Shown one piece after another: positions 24,001-39,000 of a stretch of DNA of 64,000 bases. The notes under the pieces are model-generated. The model ran no database searches and was not told where the DNA came from. It saw only the letters and a list, made by a program, of their open reading frames with translations. Numbering within the stretch: the stretch's first letter is position 1; each line of letters opens with the position of its first letter. The translations under genes were made by a program, and so were the position numbers. The DNA comes from Gymnogyps californianus. Taxonomy: Eukaryota; Chordata; Aves; Accipitriformes; Cathartidae. The stretch lies in NCBI RefSeq assembly GCF_018139145.2, contig NC_059478.1, positions 20,119,001-20,183,000 on the forward strand, read 5' to 3'.

Positions 24001-27000
24001 TCACAATTTAAATGATCCTATTACAAAAATTATATCAATGGCAAAATTGGTATCACCTTCTGCAGATAAAGAGAATTGTGGGGAAGTAAAAAACCCTGAT
24101 ATCTCACTTCCAGTCTATTAAGGTAGTCTGTCTATCTGGTGTTAAAATCTGTGGTCTTGAGATTTTGCCAGGTGCAGCTAACCTGGATTCCTACATGAGA
24201 GGAACTGTAAAAACCCCCATGTTTCTTTGTTTTCACGTGATGAAAAGACTGTGTCCTAAATAGGAGTTCTTCAGACCTGTTTAGCACACATTGCCTTTAT
24301 TCTTCGGTTTCCCTAGCAGCAGAAATAGTTTGTTGAGAAGCTACAGTTTTTACAAGGTTGGAGTTAAAGAAGGTCACTTCATTTTTTCTGTAAAAGGCAA
24401 GTTTACAAAGCTATTTCTGAAATAGTTTTCTGATGTGAAGAAAAAGGAAAAGCTTTTCTTATACCCAATTTATTTCTAAACTATGAAGCTTTGTGACTTA
24501 CAAACACTTCTGAAAATACAGTCTCTGAGGCTATTATAGTTCTGTCTTGTATATCTATCAGTTATGTTACAGCTGTGTTGAAGTAACTTACTGTAACCTC
24601 TTCTTTCCAAATGGCAAAATTCCGGCCTCCAATGCTTAGAACGATGTCTTTAAAAAACAGAGATCTCTGGAGGGTGTTGATAGTTTCAGTGTGGATGGTG
24701 TATTTCTGAGCATGCTTCTGACCTAATGGAATGAAAAAGGCAGTTGCTTGTAACTAGTGCTTTACTGATCATCTTCACAATGGGAGTTACGCAAGAGGAA
24801 ACAAGAGTGCAGGATCCAGCACAGGCTTCAAAGATACTAGCCTCATTTTTTTTGCTTACAAGGTATAGGAATTGGAATTGTCGTAAATCCAGTTACTTCC
24901 ATGATTTGTGTCAATAGGTACCTAGTGATGCACCTGTGATACTGGAGAGGGTTTTTGCTATTCTGTCACGACAGCTAAACTGCTTGCACTTTTGAGGGTG
25001 TACTGCTAAATCCTGGTGTCATCAGTGAGATAGACTATTATAGCAGATGAGCAAGAACCTTAAAAAGACAGAGTATAGGTACAAATATTTTAAAGTTAGC
25101 AATATATTAAGGTTTAAACAGGTATTGAGAAACTTGAACTTACTAACTGATTTTGCTGAGTCACTATCAATTTCCATTTTCCAGTCAGAATAAATGATTT
25201 CTCCATCCTGTGATGCCAGAAAAATCAAGTAAAGGCTAACATTAGAGCTTGGTGGCTTATATCAAAGTGACTTGTTTTTAAGCTGTGACTTTACTTAATT
25301 ATAACCATCATTAAATATGTTCTGAGTAAATTAAAACCTAAATTTGCAGCCAATGACTGAAAAAACACTGAAATTTTGGATCACCGTTTTTCAGTTATGT
25401 ATCGTCAAAACAGCTTTACTTACCATGATGTATGTAGGCAGTCCTTCCTGCAGAATTAGGTGCTTGTTTTTTATAGTTCATGCTTTGCTCCAGTATTTGG
25501 GGAAAAGGTGACCGGAAGCAAAAATGTAGCTAGAAGCCAAATTTTCACTTCCATATGAACTCAAAACTGGGAAAGATTTTGGAATTTTAGATACGTAGGG
25601 TAGGTAGAGGGCTATGAATAGCTGGGACTTCCTAAAGTAGAAATAAGTTGTGGGGGAAACTGTATAAGCGTTTTCACCTGACATTTGGGGAAACACTAAA
25701 AAAATATTACTAATCTTATGTTCTGGAATAGGGAAATACTGTTTGGTTCCTGATAGCAGGTAGTTAAGTTCAACATATTTTGGAAATGTCTTCTAATTCT
25801 GCCCTTGAAGTAAGGGTTCATAGTCTACCAAATATTGGGGTTTTATTATTATTTTAAGCATTTAGCTAAATGCATTAAAATGGGAGTAAAATGTCGCACG
25901 TCCAGGAAGATCTTTTCAGTTAACACCTGAAGAAAACATGCAAGTCCGTACATTTATGAAAACTCTGTTATTTAATTGTTCAGTCTTTCGGATATCTTGG
26001 ATTAAAATTTTCATTAGTAATCTATTATTTTCACTTACTTCAGTTCCAACAAAAAAGTTGATGGAGATATTGTCTAGTACTTTCAGATTTTTCCTTGAAG
26101 AAGTACTCGTCCCTGTATATGGGCTGTCTTTGGTGGGTACTTCTAGTGTGTTCAGAGATTGCACCTTCTCTGGGAAACAAAATGGATACATCTATTTATT
26201 ATACACTGGAATTTATCAGACCAAGCAAATCCTTTCTCTTATAAAGGTAGTTCATGAATAAGGGGAATTTCAAGAGGAGAGATGAAGAAAGACTGCCAAG
26301 TAAAGCAGCAGTTCTGTAGGTTAACTGTTTCCTGGTGGAATCTCCCCATTGCTGCAGCTGCTCTGAAGTCAGTGCTTCCCGTACCCAGACAACTACTTAG
26401 GGTAGCACCGTTCTGTTCTTCATCAGTTTTACACAGCATCAGTGTCTCCATGGGAACTGCCCTTATGTATCCCCCTTAGCTGCTGCAACCAGGAGCTAAC
26501 ATTTCTGCTGCAGGGAAGGGCACAACCTGCCTCCTGCAGTCAGTGGTGCGACAGTGTGCACCGAGGCAGCTGCGCCACAGCAGCTCAACTGCCAGAAAAG
26601 CATTTTCTGGCATGGTTTGCACTCTCTCGGGTAGTCCAGCTCTTGGGCTACCTGTGTGTCAGCTTGCCAGCTTTACAGAGGGATTAGTAGTGTGTCCCTA
26701 CCACAAAGTACCATAATAAGAACTGATCTACTACGGAATGTGAAGTGTTAACTTCACGTTCTGTAGTGAAGAGTGACATCTTTATCCAAAGCACTACGGA
26801 AATACCTACAATATATACTGTTAGTCCAGGATTATTTTTCTAAAAATAGTATTCTATAAGGGCTGAAAAGGATATACTGTTTCAGGGATAAAGAGATCGG
26901 GTGGGGGACTTGCATGGGCTATTAAGTGAAACCTGGCAGAGTTACTGCGGATACGGAACTGCTCTGAAATACATACATGAATAAGCTGAAATACAAGCTT

Positions 27001-30000
27001 ATTAAAAACATTTTCCCCAATAGGGTGTAATAAAAATATTACCTGAGGTTTTGTAGTGATAATGCAGTTCCCTTAAACTAATTCTGATGGGACCAGACTC
27101 TGTGTTGGTATCACTTTCGCACAGGTTTATCTGTTCAGAAAAAATGCATTTGCTAACTCATTTTGACAGATCTTTGAGGTACAAGACTAAATGACTTTCT
27201 GCTGTAATGGAACAGGTCTTTTCAGTTTGCAGTGTGTTTGTAATACTCCACAAAGAGTATTTGCTGCCTCATGTGCAAGCACAGAGAAAATGCAAACCTG
27301 TGGTTTCTCTTGCATTATCCCTTCCCTGTAAGGATTTTTCCATGTTTCTAGCAAAAAACCAGCTCTAGTGATCATGCTTGTTCAACAGCTGTACCAGCTG
27401 CAGCTATTCTGAGCAGCTCAGATCAGCAGGCCCCAAATTATTATTTTTTTTTTTTTACCTAACAGATTATTTTCAGCCTCACTTTTTTCACAAACTCCTA
27501 TGACCATTTTCATCAGACTGACTGTTGGGTTGCCAGTAATTATGGTTCTGTTGACCATGACCATGTTTCACAGTTTGGGACCCACTGAGATAGACAGCAC
27601 AGTGGTTGAAAAGGCTGACAGGAACTTAGACTATTAATACAACTACTTTTGCACTTACTGCAGTTTTTGAGGCAGTCATGCTTTTTTCTTGTGAGTTAGC
27701 TTTTCAAAATGCATTTTATTGAAGTTTCAGAGGAATGCTGAAGTCTTTCATTTCATAATCAGAAGAAAATTCATAAGGAAGTCACAATTTGCTGGAAAGA
27801 TTAACGAGTCGGGAAGCAAAATAATACATTCCTATGGAGTTCTGGCCACATCTACAATTTGGCTTGATCCTTCTGTTCTATATTTGTGTACAGTACCTTT
27901 ATGAGAGGTTTCCAGCAGAGATCTAGATGCTTAGAAGTATCTGGAACATCAGGGGGCATATAAAAAATTTCCTCCTCTTTTACTTTCTCAGATGAAGGTT
28001 GTTCAGGAAGTTTGGTGGCTGGAATATCCCAAAATAATACTGAGCTGCAAAATGATGGTATAATGTCATTCCCTGTTTCTGTTTCAAAGTCAGATGCAGT
28101 TTTCCACACATCTTAAAGTTGCTTTTTTTTTAGTCTTTTAGTCTTTCATCTTCAAACTTTACATAGCAATAGAGACTCTGAAAAGCAGACAAATGCTAGA
28201 TACTTAATTGCTTCTTTTGTAATTGATGGCATACATTCCTGTATTCACCATTTCATCAGTTGTTAACTATACCAAAGCAGCTAGACAGCATTCATACAGT
28301 TTGCTTATGGAAAGTTACTAGGTGAAGTTACTGGCATTATATTACTGGGTGAAATTCCTAGAGGCTGAGAGAACTGGACAGAACTGTGTAGCAGGTAATC
28401 TAGTAATCCACATCGAACCTCATTCCCAATTCTTGTGTGTACCAATTTATTTGCTGACACTCAAGGCAAATGGTCCTACTCGCTTGAATCTATCATCTCA
28501 TTGGCGTTTTCAGCCCTCTGGTTGTTCCTGTTGCTCTACTCTGGACATTCATTCACAGATTTGATACAGACAATGATAATTTTCCTCATTGGTGACATCT
28601 CTTTCCCTTTTCTAACAGGAGTTGCTCAGGGACCCGTGCTCTTCAAGGATGACATTACAGTGACTTCCCTGCTCTTACTTTAGGTGAATACTTTTAATTT
28701 GGAGCCCTGGTGTGTGAGTAGTTTAAATTATTTCTTCCATGTGCATTACTTGCATTACACTGCAAACTTATTAACAACTGTATTTGCAATCATTCTTCTG
28801 ACTTAATTCTTTGAAGTCTTCTCTGCATTTGATTAGGGAAAATAACTTTGTATCATTACCAAATTCTGCTCTCTCTGACCCTCCTTTTGATGTAACTAGC
28901 AAATACATGATTGAGCCCAGCCATGCAGCCTTGAAGCCTTAAGCCTTTTGCCATCATGAAAGACAAACATTTATTTCCACTTTTTGCATTCTGCCCCTTG
29001 CCAGTCTTTCACACAGGATAATATTTGGTTATAACCATCATGACTATTCAGTCCACAAAAGAGGAGATTCACACAGCATAATTTTGCCAGCTAAGTCTCC
29101 AAGTTTAAATATAGTTTACAGTATTTCTGTGGCCTCAAAATCTTCAACAGCTTTTTGTGCAAGTCACATAATCAATGTAAGTGTGGGGGTGTGGCTCTCC
29201 AGGCCAATGCATGTGTGAACAACACTCTTCTTAAGGTATACATAGAATATAAATGTATACATGTGAGGTTTTTCAGTTAACGAACCCTTAATGCTGTTAC
29301 TGTACAGGGCTTAACTGGCCAAGAACTTGATGTGCTTGTCTTCTGCATACAGAATTTCAGCTATTCAGGATAGGCTGATAGGAATCCAGAAGTGTGCTAG
29401 TTAAATCATGGAGTATGCTCCATAAAGCTTTCCAAAGGAAACTGGAAGACATCTTGTAGAGTATGTATTTACCAATCAGGGGAGCAGGTTACAAGCTGCA
29501 CGCAAATTTCAGCTCTGTTTTCAAAAGTAGCACCCATTTGGTTGTCCTAAAAATAACAGTAATAAAAATTACAGGGGGAGAAGATGATGAGAGACAAAAA
29601 TTACACTTAGCTAAGTAAGTACTTCCACACATAAAATGGGCTTCTAGAAATTAAGTCACTGTTTCTGCTTGGGTAAGGTTGGAAAATCAGGACTTACTAA
29701 CTTGTAGTTATAAAGTCAAGCTATTTTACAAATAAACTTCAAGTGAACTGATACCAGCTTTGCCTGCTAAACACCTAAAATTTTAAATTAAGTCAGCAGG
29801 ATAAATACTTGCTGGCACCACTGCAAGTCAGGCCCTTCTTAGGTTGCCATGTTTGTAACTTTTTAAAATCCAACTTAACCAAATAGCAAATCACTGAGAA
29901 ATTTATCTCAAACAGTTAAGTGTAGTGGGAGTGATATCTCTTTGCTGAGTCTACACCATGGGTCATCTCTCTTAAATTATCACTCGGCTAGACCACACTG

Positions 30001-33000
30001 CGGAATGGTAGTGGTGCCTTCAAATGTTAATTATTAATAGTTTAGTTTGTGTATGTGGGGTTCTGCAGGTTTTATAGTACTTATCATTTACCAAGTAGTC
30101 ATTGTTTTATACCAAATTTATTTTAATTTATTCAGAAAAATAAAGGAAAGGTGTCAGGGGGGAACAAGTGATTATAGGCTATGCCCTGATCAAATATAAT
30201 TTCCAGTATATGCAAAACATATATATTTTGGCTAAAACTGTACTTAACCATGCGGCAAAGTTTCAGCTACACTTTTTTTTTTTTTAGGCCAAATCCTATT
30301 TTCTCTTATTTTCATTCATGAGTTGCCTACGTGGAGTCAAAATGGTAGTCTCACAACCATGCAAAGCTGAATTAGGTTCTGGATATAAATTTGAATACTT
30401 TTTCATTGATACATAATAATATACTGCTGATTTTAGGAACTGCGCCATAAAAACTGTAATGCTGTGCAAAGGCTGACACACATTCCATGTTTATATAATA
30501 AAAAGTATGTCCCAGTACATGTTGCTATATATTGACAAAGTGATTCCTTTGTCAGTGTTATTTATTGAGCATGGGTTTCCTGTATCTGTTATCCCCGGTG
30601 AACATGAAAACAGCTTTCTGAGCCCAAACCTTGGCAAAAAAACCCCCACTCAAACAACAAAAACCACAACAACATTCTGCTATCCAATCCCTTTCTTCAT
30701 GTTTTACATCTGGTACCAATTAGTATCCATGGGTACTACTGTAGCATAATTTAATAATGAACAGTTGTATCAGCTTTCTTTTTATGATATATCATAGAAT
30801 CATAGAATGGTTTGGGTTGGAAGGGACCTTAAAGATCATCTAGTTCCAACCCCCCTGCCATGGGCAGGGACACCTTCCACTAGACCAGGTTGCTCAAAGC
30901 CCCATCCAACCTGGCCTTGACCACTTCCAGGGACGGGACATCCACAACCTCTCTGGGCAACCTGTTCCAGTGCTTCACCACTCTCACAGTGAAGAACTTC
31001 TTCCTTACATCTAATCTAAATCTACCCTCTTTCAGTTTAAAGCCATTACCCCATGTCCTGTCACTACGTGCCCTTGAAAAAAGTCCCTCTCCGGCTTTCT
31101 TGTAGGCCCCCTTTAAGTACTGGAAGGCTGCTATAAGGTCTCCCCGGAGCCTCCTCTTCTCCAGGCTGAACAACCCCAACTCTCTCAGCCTGTCTTCATA
31201 GGAGAGGTGCTCCAGCCCTCTGATCATCTTCGTGGCCCTCCTCTGGACCTGCTCAAGCAGGTCCATGTCTTTCTTATGCTGGGGGCCCCAGAGCTGAACG
31301 CAGTACTCCAGGTGGGGTCTCACGAGAGCGGAGTAGAGCGTGCACCCTTTTCCTCACTTTTCTGGTAATGTGGCTAAGGACTGTAGTATCTATGAAGTCT
31401 TAAAAATTTGTTTTCAAAAATTATTGATATATTAATTTGCATAAACCTTTTAAAGATCTCAGTTTTCTTCCTCTTGACCTGCTTTTCCACTGTCATTATT
31501 TCGCATTTGACTACATTTGCATTTCAAATTAATTTGGGCAACCATTTGCAGTACTTTGATAGTAAATGAGCATCCAATACTCCTGTAATAGTGTTAGACC
31601 CTTTAACTACATATACCCTAAGTACTATGGAGCTTTAAAACCATCACAGAAAATGTAAGTTTTGAGTATACAGGCAGCACCTAGAAGAATTAAGGTAACT
31701 ACAATAACACCATTCTTGGGTGCCTAGATATTTAGGTAATTGAAATTATTTCTCTGAATTCTTGGTGGCAGGCTAGATTGCTCATAGTAGAAATTCAACA
31801 TATTTTAGATATGGAAGGCTTATTATAATTTTGAATTATAATTTTCAGTAAAGCTACAGAAATTTTTTCCAGTATGAGTAGATTCATATCAGATTGAGAA
31901 CACAGCACAGTTGTAAAGCACAATGAACAGGACAAGTGGCACCAGATTATTTAATATTTAGAAAATGCAGTGAGAAATAATGAAGGCTATTATAAATAAT
32001 TGAATCTTTAATATTTTATCTTGAGTTTACACTATGATTTCTGAGGTAGTAGATTAGGAAAACAATAAAAAGAAGAAAAGTGAATTTTTAAACTCACCTC
32101 AAAATAATCTGGCAGCCAATATATATCTGTTACTGGTTTTTTATGACTATACTGTATGGAAGAGACTGCACAGTATCTCACTAGAGGTGGCTCTGTGCTA
32201 CTCTTCTGGACTTGCATAAGTGATGGCTAGAAATGTTTTTAAAAGAGATATCTTAGTGTATTTCCAAAATACAATAGTAGACCTGTCAAAGAAAAAAGGT
32301 TACTCTACATACTGTTAATGCTTCTTCACATATTTCAGATCAGTTTATAGAACTTTCTAGGGGTCTAATACCTTCCCTTTGGGAAAAAAATGGAAAGCAT
32401 CAAAACAGGCCTTTGGATATGAAGCTCTAAAAAGAATTCTAACTGCCTCCATGGGCACACAGACATCCACTTATGTTATTAGTTCCTCCTCTGCTCTTAG
32501 GTCTCTCTTCTGCTTATTCCCTTTATAGTCTCCTTCCACTGAAATCTGCTTCTCATCTTCCAAGCTACCTTTTTTCTGTCCATAAAATTCCAGAATCATT
32601 TTCAGTATTACATTCAGCAACAAATGCTATATGTATTTGATAGGCTTCATAAGGCAAGAGTTGAGCATATATTGGTGCCCATTAAAGAACAGTCTTATGA
32701 AGCCTAAGTCTGCACAAAATGCAGTAAAGCTATTAAGCTGGACTAATCAGGTAGAAATTGTATTGTAATAATGGGTTTATTTCATGAACTCATCAGATTT
32801 CTTATCCTTTCTAGTCTCTCGTTGCAAAGATTATCTGCGCCTCTGTTTTGAGTCAGGACACCTTCACCCATTTTTCCCCACAGACATATAGATGTACTGC
32901 AATATATTTAGAATGCAAGCACTCACCATATTAACAGCTGTTATCTTGATTCCATCAGCAACAGTTTTTGCATTTTGCAGCTTTTCTTCATGTTGAGAAA

Positions 33001-36000
33001 TATCCCACAGTACAACCTACAATGAGAAATGAGTATATTACGAATTATTTCATCCTTTAGATTAATATGTATTTTTTCAAATACAATTCATGGAGGTTTG
33101 AGGAAAAATAAGAAATTCACTCTCTGCACTAGAACTTACGAAGTCTTTAAAGTATTGCCTCTTCAGTCTGATGCAATCAGTTGAAAGGCTACACTTGTCT
33201 CAACAAAAAAAAGAGTCTTTACAGCTTGACCTATTTATCAGTACTACAAAGAAGCATCGTACAGTAATGGCTCAGCTATGGAATAACCAGGCATAACTTC
33301 AGTACAGGATCAGAGAATTTCTGAGACTCCGTGACATCTGTCTTATGACCCTATGTGTTACTATGGATGTTGAGTACATCTCTTCACCTTTATTTTTATA
33401 CTGTAAGAAAATACAGAAATATCCAATTTTATTCTTAAACAGAGAATTAACACCTGTCCATTGATGAAGCCACCAGCAATGATATTTGGATCACTTGGAC
33501 TGAACTGAAAGCAGTAAATGTCTTCAGGACACTCCAACATTAACTAGAAAGAAGAAAAACAAAATAGTTGAGAAATACAGTCACACTGATTGTTTGATCT
33601 TTTGTCATTTAAACACTTGGCACATTTAAAAGTCCTGATTAAATACCTGGGGGTGGATAGGGTCAAAAAAACTCCAAAAAAGTATTACTGACTGCTGCAG
33701 CAATGATTTATCAGAAAGGTTAACTTGCTCTTCGTAAGAAAGCTGCTGTCTTGCTGACACTGCTATAATCCCTGATTGAGAGAGAGAACAAATTTTCTCA
33801 GAAGAGACAATTCAAGTTTCAACATGCTGTTGATTATTCTAAGTGACTTATACCTCCTGAATACAGTGCAAAAAAAGCACAAAACCCCCAAACTATGTAC
33901 TTATATTTTTCTTTTTACAGATCAACTTTGAGGAATTTTTTTTTTTTTTACTTAATTTTAAGATATTTAACAATGAGTCGTAGAACCTAAGCATCAGGAA
34001 AAAATCAACTCTTTTGCTACTACTCCTGAATGGTGTGATACTGCACCTGAAACGATGTGACAGGCATGTAGTCCTGGCCACCCATCACGAAATCAAATCT
34101 TTTGTAGCTGAATTAATTTCCTACACAGGCTGCAGTGTTGGCTACCAGTGTGCTGTGCAGCTAGGACATTTATATAGAACTTAATTGTGCCTTTAAGCCT
34201 GGCTGTGTAGAGCAATAATCCACGGCAGGGAGCAGGAGGAGACATTTAGTATGCCTCGTGATGCTCCCTGGCACTCAGCAGAGCCGCGTCCCATTGTGGC
34301 TGTAACATTCCTCACAAGTATTAGGCATGCTACAAGAACCAGCCATGGGGAGAACAGCAATGGTATGCAGAGCCACCAGAAGGACCTGGCACAGTTGCAG
34401 CTCCACTTAAATAAGCCTCATAAGGGAGAAATCTCCCTTTCCTATGATCTCCGCTTACACGTTAGTGTGAGGGACTTTGCATGGCCTGTCTGACCTCTAC
34501 AAAGAATTTGTCTGTCTCATTTTTCACTTCTTCTCAAATCAGCAATTCAGACAGACATACTAAATCAGTTTTGATTTGTTTTTAAATTTAAAAGCTGATG
34601 ATTTTATGAAAGATGCATATTTTATAGCTGTCATATAATACATGTCATTCAAGTCTCAAATCAGTATTTTAACCGCATTACCATAAATGGTTGGATGCCA
34701 GCAAACGCAGCTAATAGTTCTGTCCTTGAGATAGCGCAGATCTGTAAATGATTGGTATGCTTTAAGATAAACATCTGGCTTGCCACCAGAACTGCTTTCA
34801 TCTTCTGCTAGGGCCTTCCAGTCATCAAAAAAAGCATTCATAATTTCATTTTGCTGCAATGCAATTTCCATTCTGTTTTGTGAAAAGAACAGTTAACACT
34901 TTCAATAATCCAGATGTGACTACTCAGTAGTAGAATCACAAATATCTCTGTAAAGAGGCAGCTTTTGTTTTATGCAAAATTATGACCACAGTAGTAAAAA
35001 TAGAAAGTATTAATTCCTCAGTGATGCATCACTGTAAGGAAACCCTCTTCCATTTAAATATAAATAGCTAATTGTACCAAGAATGTAACTCTAGTTCTGT
35101 GTGGATCAAGTACAGTGCAATTGTCAAATTCTTGTGCGAAAAGTGCCAGTAAGTGGGACTTGTCCCATGACAAAGGGCTGTAGGACAGCACCTTTGCTCT
35201 TCTGCATAAGCCTCTGCTTGAGTGAGCAGTGTCTGAAAGATCAGCTTTGCAGCTTGTTCGAAAAGATGTATCACTATCAATTTTAACAGTTCTAATATCT
35301 ATTTAAACCAACATTCATATTTATGACATAGACTTCATGTTAATTTCCATAGAAACAAATATTAAGTGAACATTTGTTAATATTAAAATAATAAGCTAGA
35401 GAAAAAAACAAAACAAAAAAGTATATAGAAACAAAAAAAATCAGTATTTGACCAGACCAATGGTCCACTCAGACAAGAGTTCTTGCATGTATTCTATATT
35501 ATTTCAGGTAGCCTTTAATGTGTATTGATGCAGTAATTTTACCTTAAATGTACTGATGTAAGAAATTCTTTCAGCTTCTCAGATGACAGACTCTCTTCTT
35601 TCTCTTCATTTGACAACTGTCTAGGAAAATACTGCGTGGCTGCATTTTTTGGATAGGTCCTGACCAATTGGAATAAATTTGAATGTAAGTATAGAAACAA
35701 TTTCAGGCAGAAACCCATGTACTGTGTAAAATTAAAAGTTAAGTATATTCAGTTTTTCTAGAAATTCTTTGGAAAAAAGTGAAAGAAGAAAGATGCAAAC
35801 AGAGCATCCAATTCTGTTCTCTTAATTGGTTTGTAACTGAGTAACTCCAGAGGAGCTGAGTTAATTTACATAACTTTAGTTGAGATCAGAAACAGTGTGT
35901 AGCTTAATAAATAAGCTGATAAATGTTTTCTGACACTTACCATTTTGTCTGAGTACTAGCTTCTCGTACTTTTGGAACCATTTGTATGCCCACATCTTTT

Positions 36001-39000
36001 TCAAGCATTTTAATACTGAAAGCTTTATCTTGATAGGACATGCATTCAACGTAACTGTCTTTTACAAGTGAAGCATTCTTATCAGTAAATGTAATTGGTG
36101 CACCAAACTTCCTGCGTACTCGAGAAATCATATACTTAATCTGGAAAAGAGATATTTCTGTAGTTAGCAGAGGAGAAAGTTTTTGGAAAGTTCGTTCTGT
36201 AAAATGGCAGCATTCATATAATTGTAGAATTAGTTCTATTGATGATTTCTGTACTGAGTTTACTTATATGTCTGCATTTTGAAATTCTGAAGTGCTCATA
36301 TAAATAACCTACATATGTAATAGAAAACACGTTGTATTTCTAAAACAAGAAGTTGCCTTTAGGTAACATTTGGATTACTGCTAGTAGGATAAGAGAATTA
36401 CATTATCTAACTCATGCAATATAAAAACTGCACCTTTAATTAAAGGATTGATTTGCAGGAGGTCTTATGTAATACTGCGTTGGACTTCCAAGACCTAACT
36501 TTTCAGCCCTTCCCTCTTAGTGCAGTTCTCAATTTGGGTGAGGTATTTCAGCTTCCCTTGCAGCGCCTAGGGAGAGAAAAGTACCCCGAAGAGGATCCAC
36601 AAAAATTTGAGTGAGGAGTTTCCTTATAGTGGGAACTAGGAAGGAAGAAGGGATGTGGTTTGACTTCTACCCACAAAGAGAGGTAGGCACTTGATTTCAG
36701 GCAGTAGAGAGGTATTGCTTTGTCTTGGATTCATAGCCAGGTACTTTTTCCCAGCACCTCCCACAGAACTGGAAAGGAATGTACACTGAGAATACTTCTG
36801 AGTGGACCTTGCCAGCAAAGTAGAAAACAGAATACTTGGACTGTGAATGTGGGTTAAATTTAGTGACTGTGAATTAGCTTTAGAACAATCAGGCATCTTT
36901 TTAAGTATAAGCAAGATGCCCAGTTGCTGAGAACTATCAAAACTTAGCCAGTCTTCCCTGAACAGGGATTTAGGTATTGAGTAAAAATCACTGATGGACA
37001 GTTAAATGCTTGGAGATGCCCCACACACCACAAGTTAGGTGACAGCTGTGAGCAGATCTACTTTTTGGACAGATGATTTTCTCAGTATCATCTGTAGGTG
37101 TAGTTAATCAAATATGTCCTTCTGTAAAGTCAGCTTGTAATACCTGTAGTCAGTAACATTTCTTCTGAGGTAGAGCGCCCTTAAAAGTGTTGCGTGTTAC
37201 TTAAATGCCATCCATATAATGAAACAGAGTTCACTGGGCTCCATGGAAACAGAACTAGGTCCTTAGAATATAATTACAAAGACTCATCTTGTAATCTGGC
37301 CAGAGAGTAAATTGAACAAAAAGTGGCAGAGATGCTAATAACCAAAGATGATCGGGACTTCTGAACTTACAGCTTAAAAAGCAGATATGTCTAATGCAGT
37401 CTCACATGCCTTATTTGCAGGATTTAAAGAAAACAGAGTTGTTAAAAAAAAAAAAAGTTTCTGCAGCACTTTCAGTTTTTGTTAAAATTTGAGCTATTTC
37501 TCTATTTCTCTCTTTTTTTGTTTTCTTGAAAGACTCCAAGCAAAACTAGGATTGCAACTTTCAGTTTCCTGACTTTTTTTTTTTTAAGGAACTTAAAATA
37601 AATTTGTTTTTTTGATATCTATTTGATTGACTAACATCTGTTGATTCTGACCTTTGTAACAGTGTCTTTAACAGATTCTTCTTCAACTTCCTTTTCACTG
37701 CCAAAAGAAACCCAAGGTTTGTGGACAGGAGGCTTATAAGGATGGACTTCCAGAGTTTCCTCTCTATTTTCTTCTTCTTTTTCTTCATCTTTTTCTTCTG
37801 CAGTTTCTGGAGGCTGCGACATCAAACAGTGAGAAATGGTACTTTTTCAAAAATTTGTTACTGAAATGTAAGTATGAACTAGAAACCCAGTTTTCAGTCT
37901 TTATTCACGCATTCTTAACTTTTGTCTCAATGCAGTAAGTCTGGCTATACTGTGCCCCTGGGTACGATTGGGTTAGGTCCCATTCATTTGTGCATTAGAA
38001 TTTTCCAATAAAAGTTACATATTTAATATTTAACTACTAAAGAGAGACTGTTGTCTTGAAAGCTAATCACTGTTATGTAAAAAGAATTTATAGTGATTTT
38101 CTACATTAAGCCCTCCTGCCTGGAATTGCAATTTGCTTTTCTATTAATTGTTACTTCTCCTGATGCTGGGTGACAAACTCACATTGAAAAATTATATAAT
38201 CTATCCATAAACCTTCTCCTGTGATGCACAAAGGGAAATCTCCTATGTATCTAGAGTTATTTATTTTATATATATTACATATTTTATATATATTATATAT
38301 ATTTTAAAGTATGATTTGAAGAATATATACATACATGTTGTGAAAAATAAGTATACTATTTCTTTGAAGATGCCCAATATATTATAATCTTTTATTTTTA
38401 TGTCTTACTTAGAAGCCTGAGTCTTGGCAGAGGAAATTAACGCTTATGATAAAAATGCAGCAATGGGAGTTATACTGGCCCTCTGAAGTAAAATACAAAA
38501 ATTTAATTCAGTCTTTCTCAGTATAGAAGATATTTTTACAGTGATACATGTATTTTTCCATGATCAGATTAACCTTGAGAGAAACATTCTGGCATGCCAA
38601 GCACATCAGATGCTTCTGAATACAATACCGTTCCTGAAGTATATGTTTGAGACAAGATTCTGAAATATTCATAGATAGAACAATGCTGTGGTATACTTGG
38701 ATTTTCTTACCTTCAGAAGGTTTTCCTTGGCTTCCTCAGAAGCAACAAAGTAAAAGTTCTGTCCGTACTGGAACTTTGCATCAAAAACTACCAAAAGCTC
38801 TTCCCCTGGATATTCCTATTTTAATTAAAACAATTAGTGGAAAACTGAAAGCAAATAACATACAAAACAGACATGAGCCTGTGACTGGCAAAGCTACCAC
38901 TTGTGTAAATTCAGTATCTTTGGTTAATCTTGTGGTCTTAACAGAATTTCATGTGCTAATTGAAAAGAACAGATGGATTTTATTTTGTAATGAAAATAAG

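Noticed and set aside
28400..28680. Possible ancient CR1 or other LINE fragment
   Set aside because: Only scattered similarity (for example ctctactctggac versus ccctcctctggac); not enough to call by eye.
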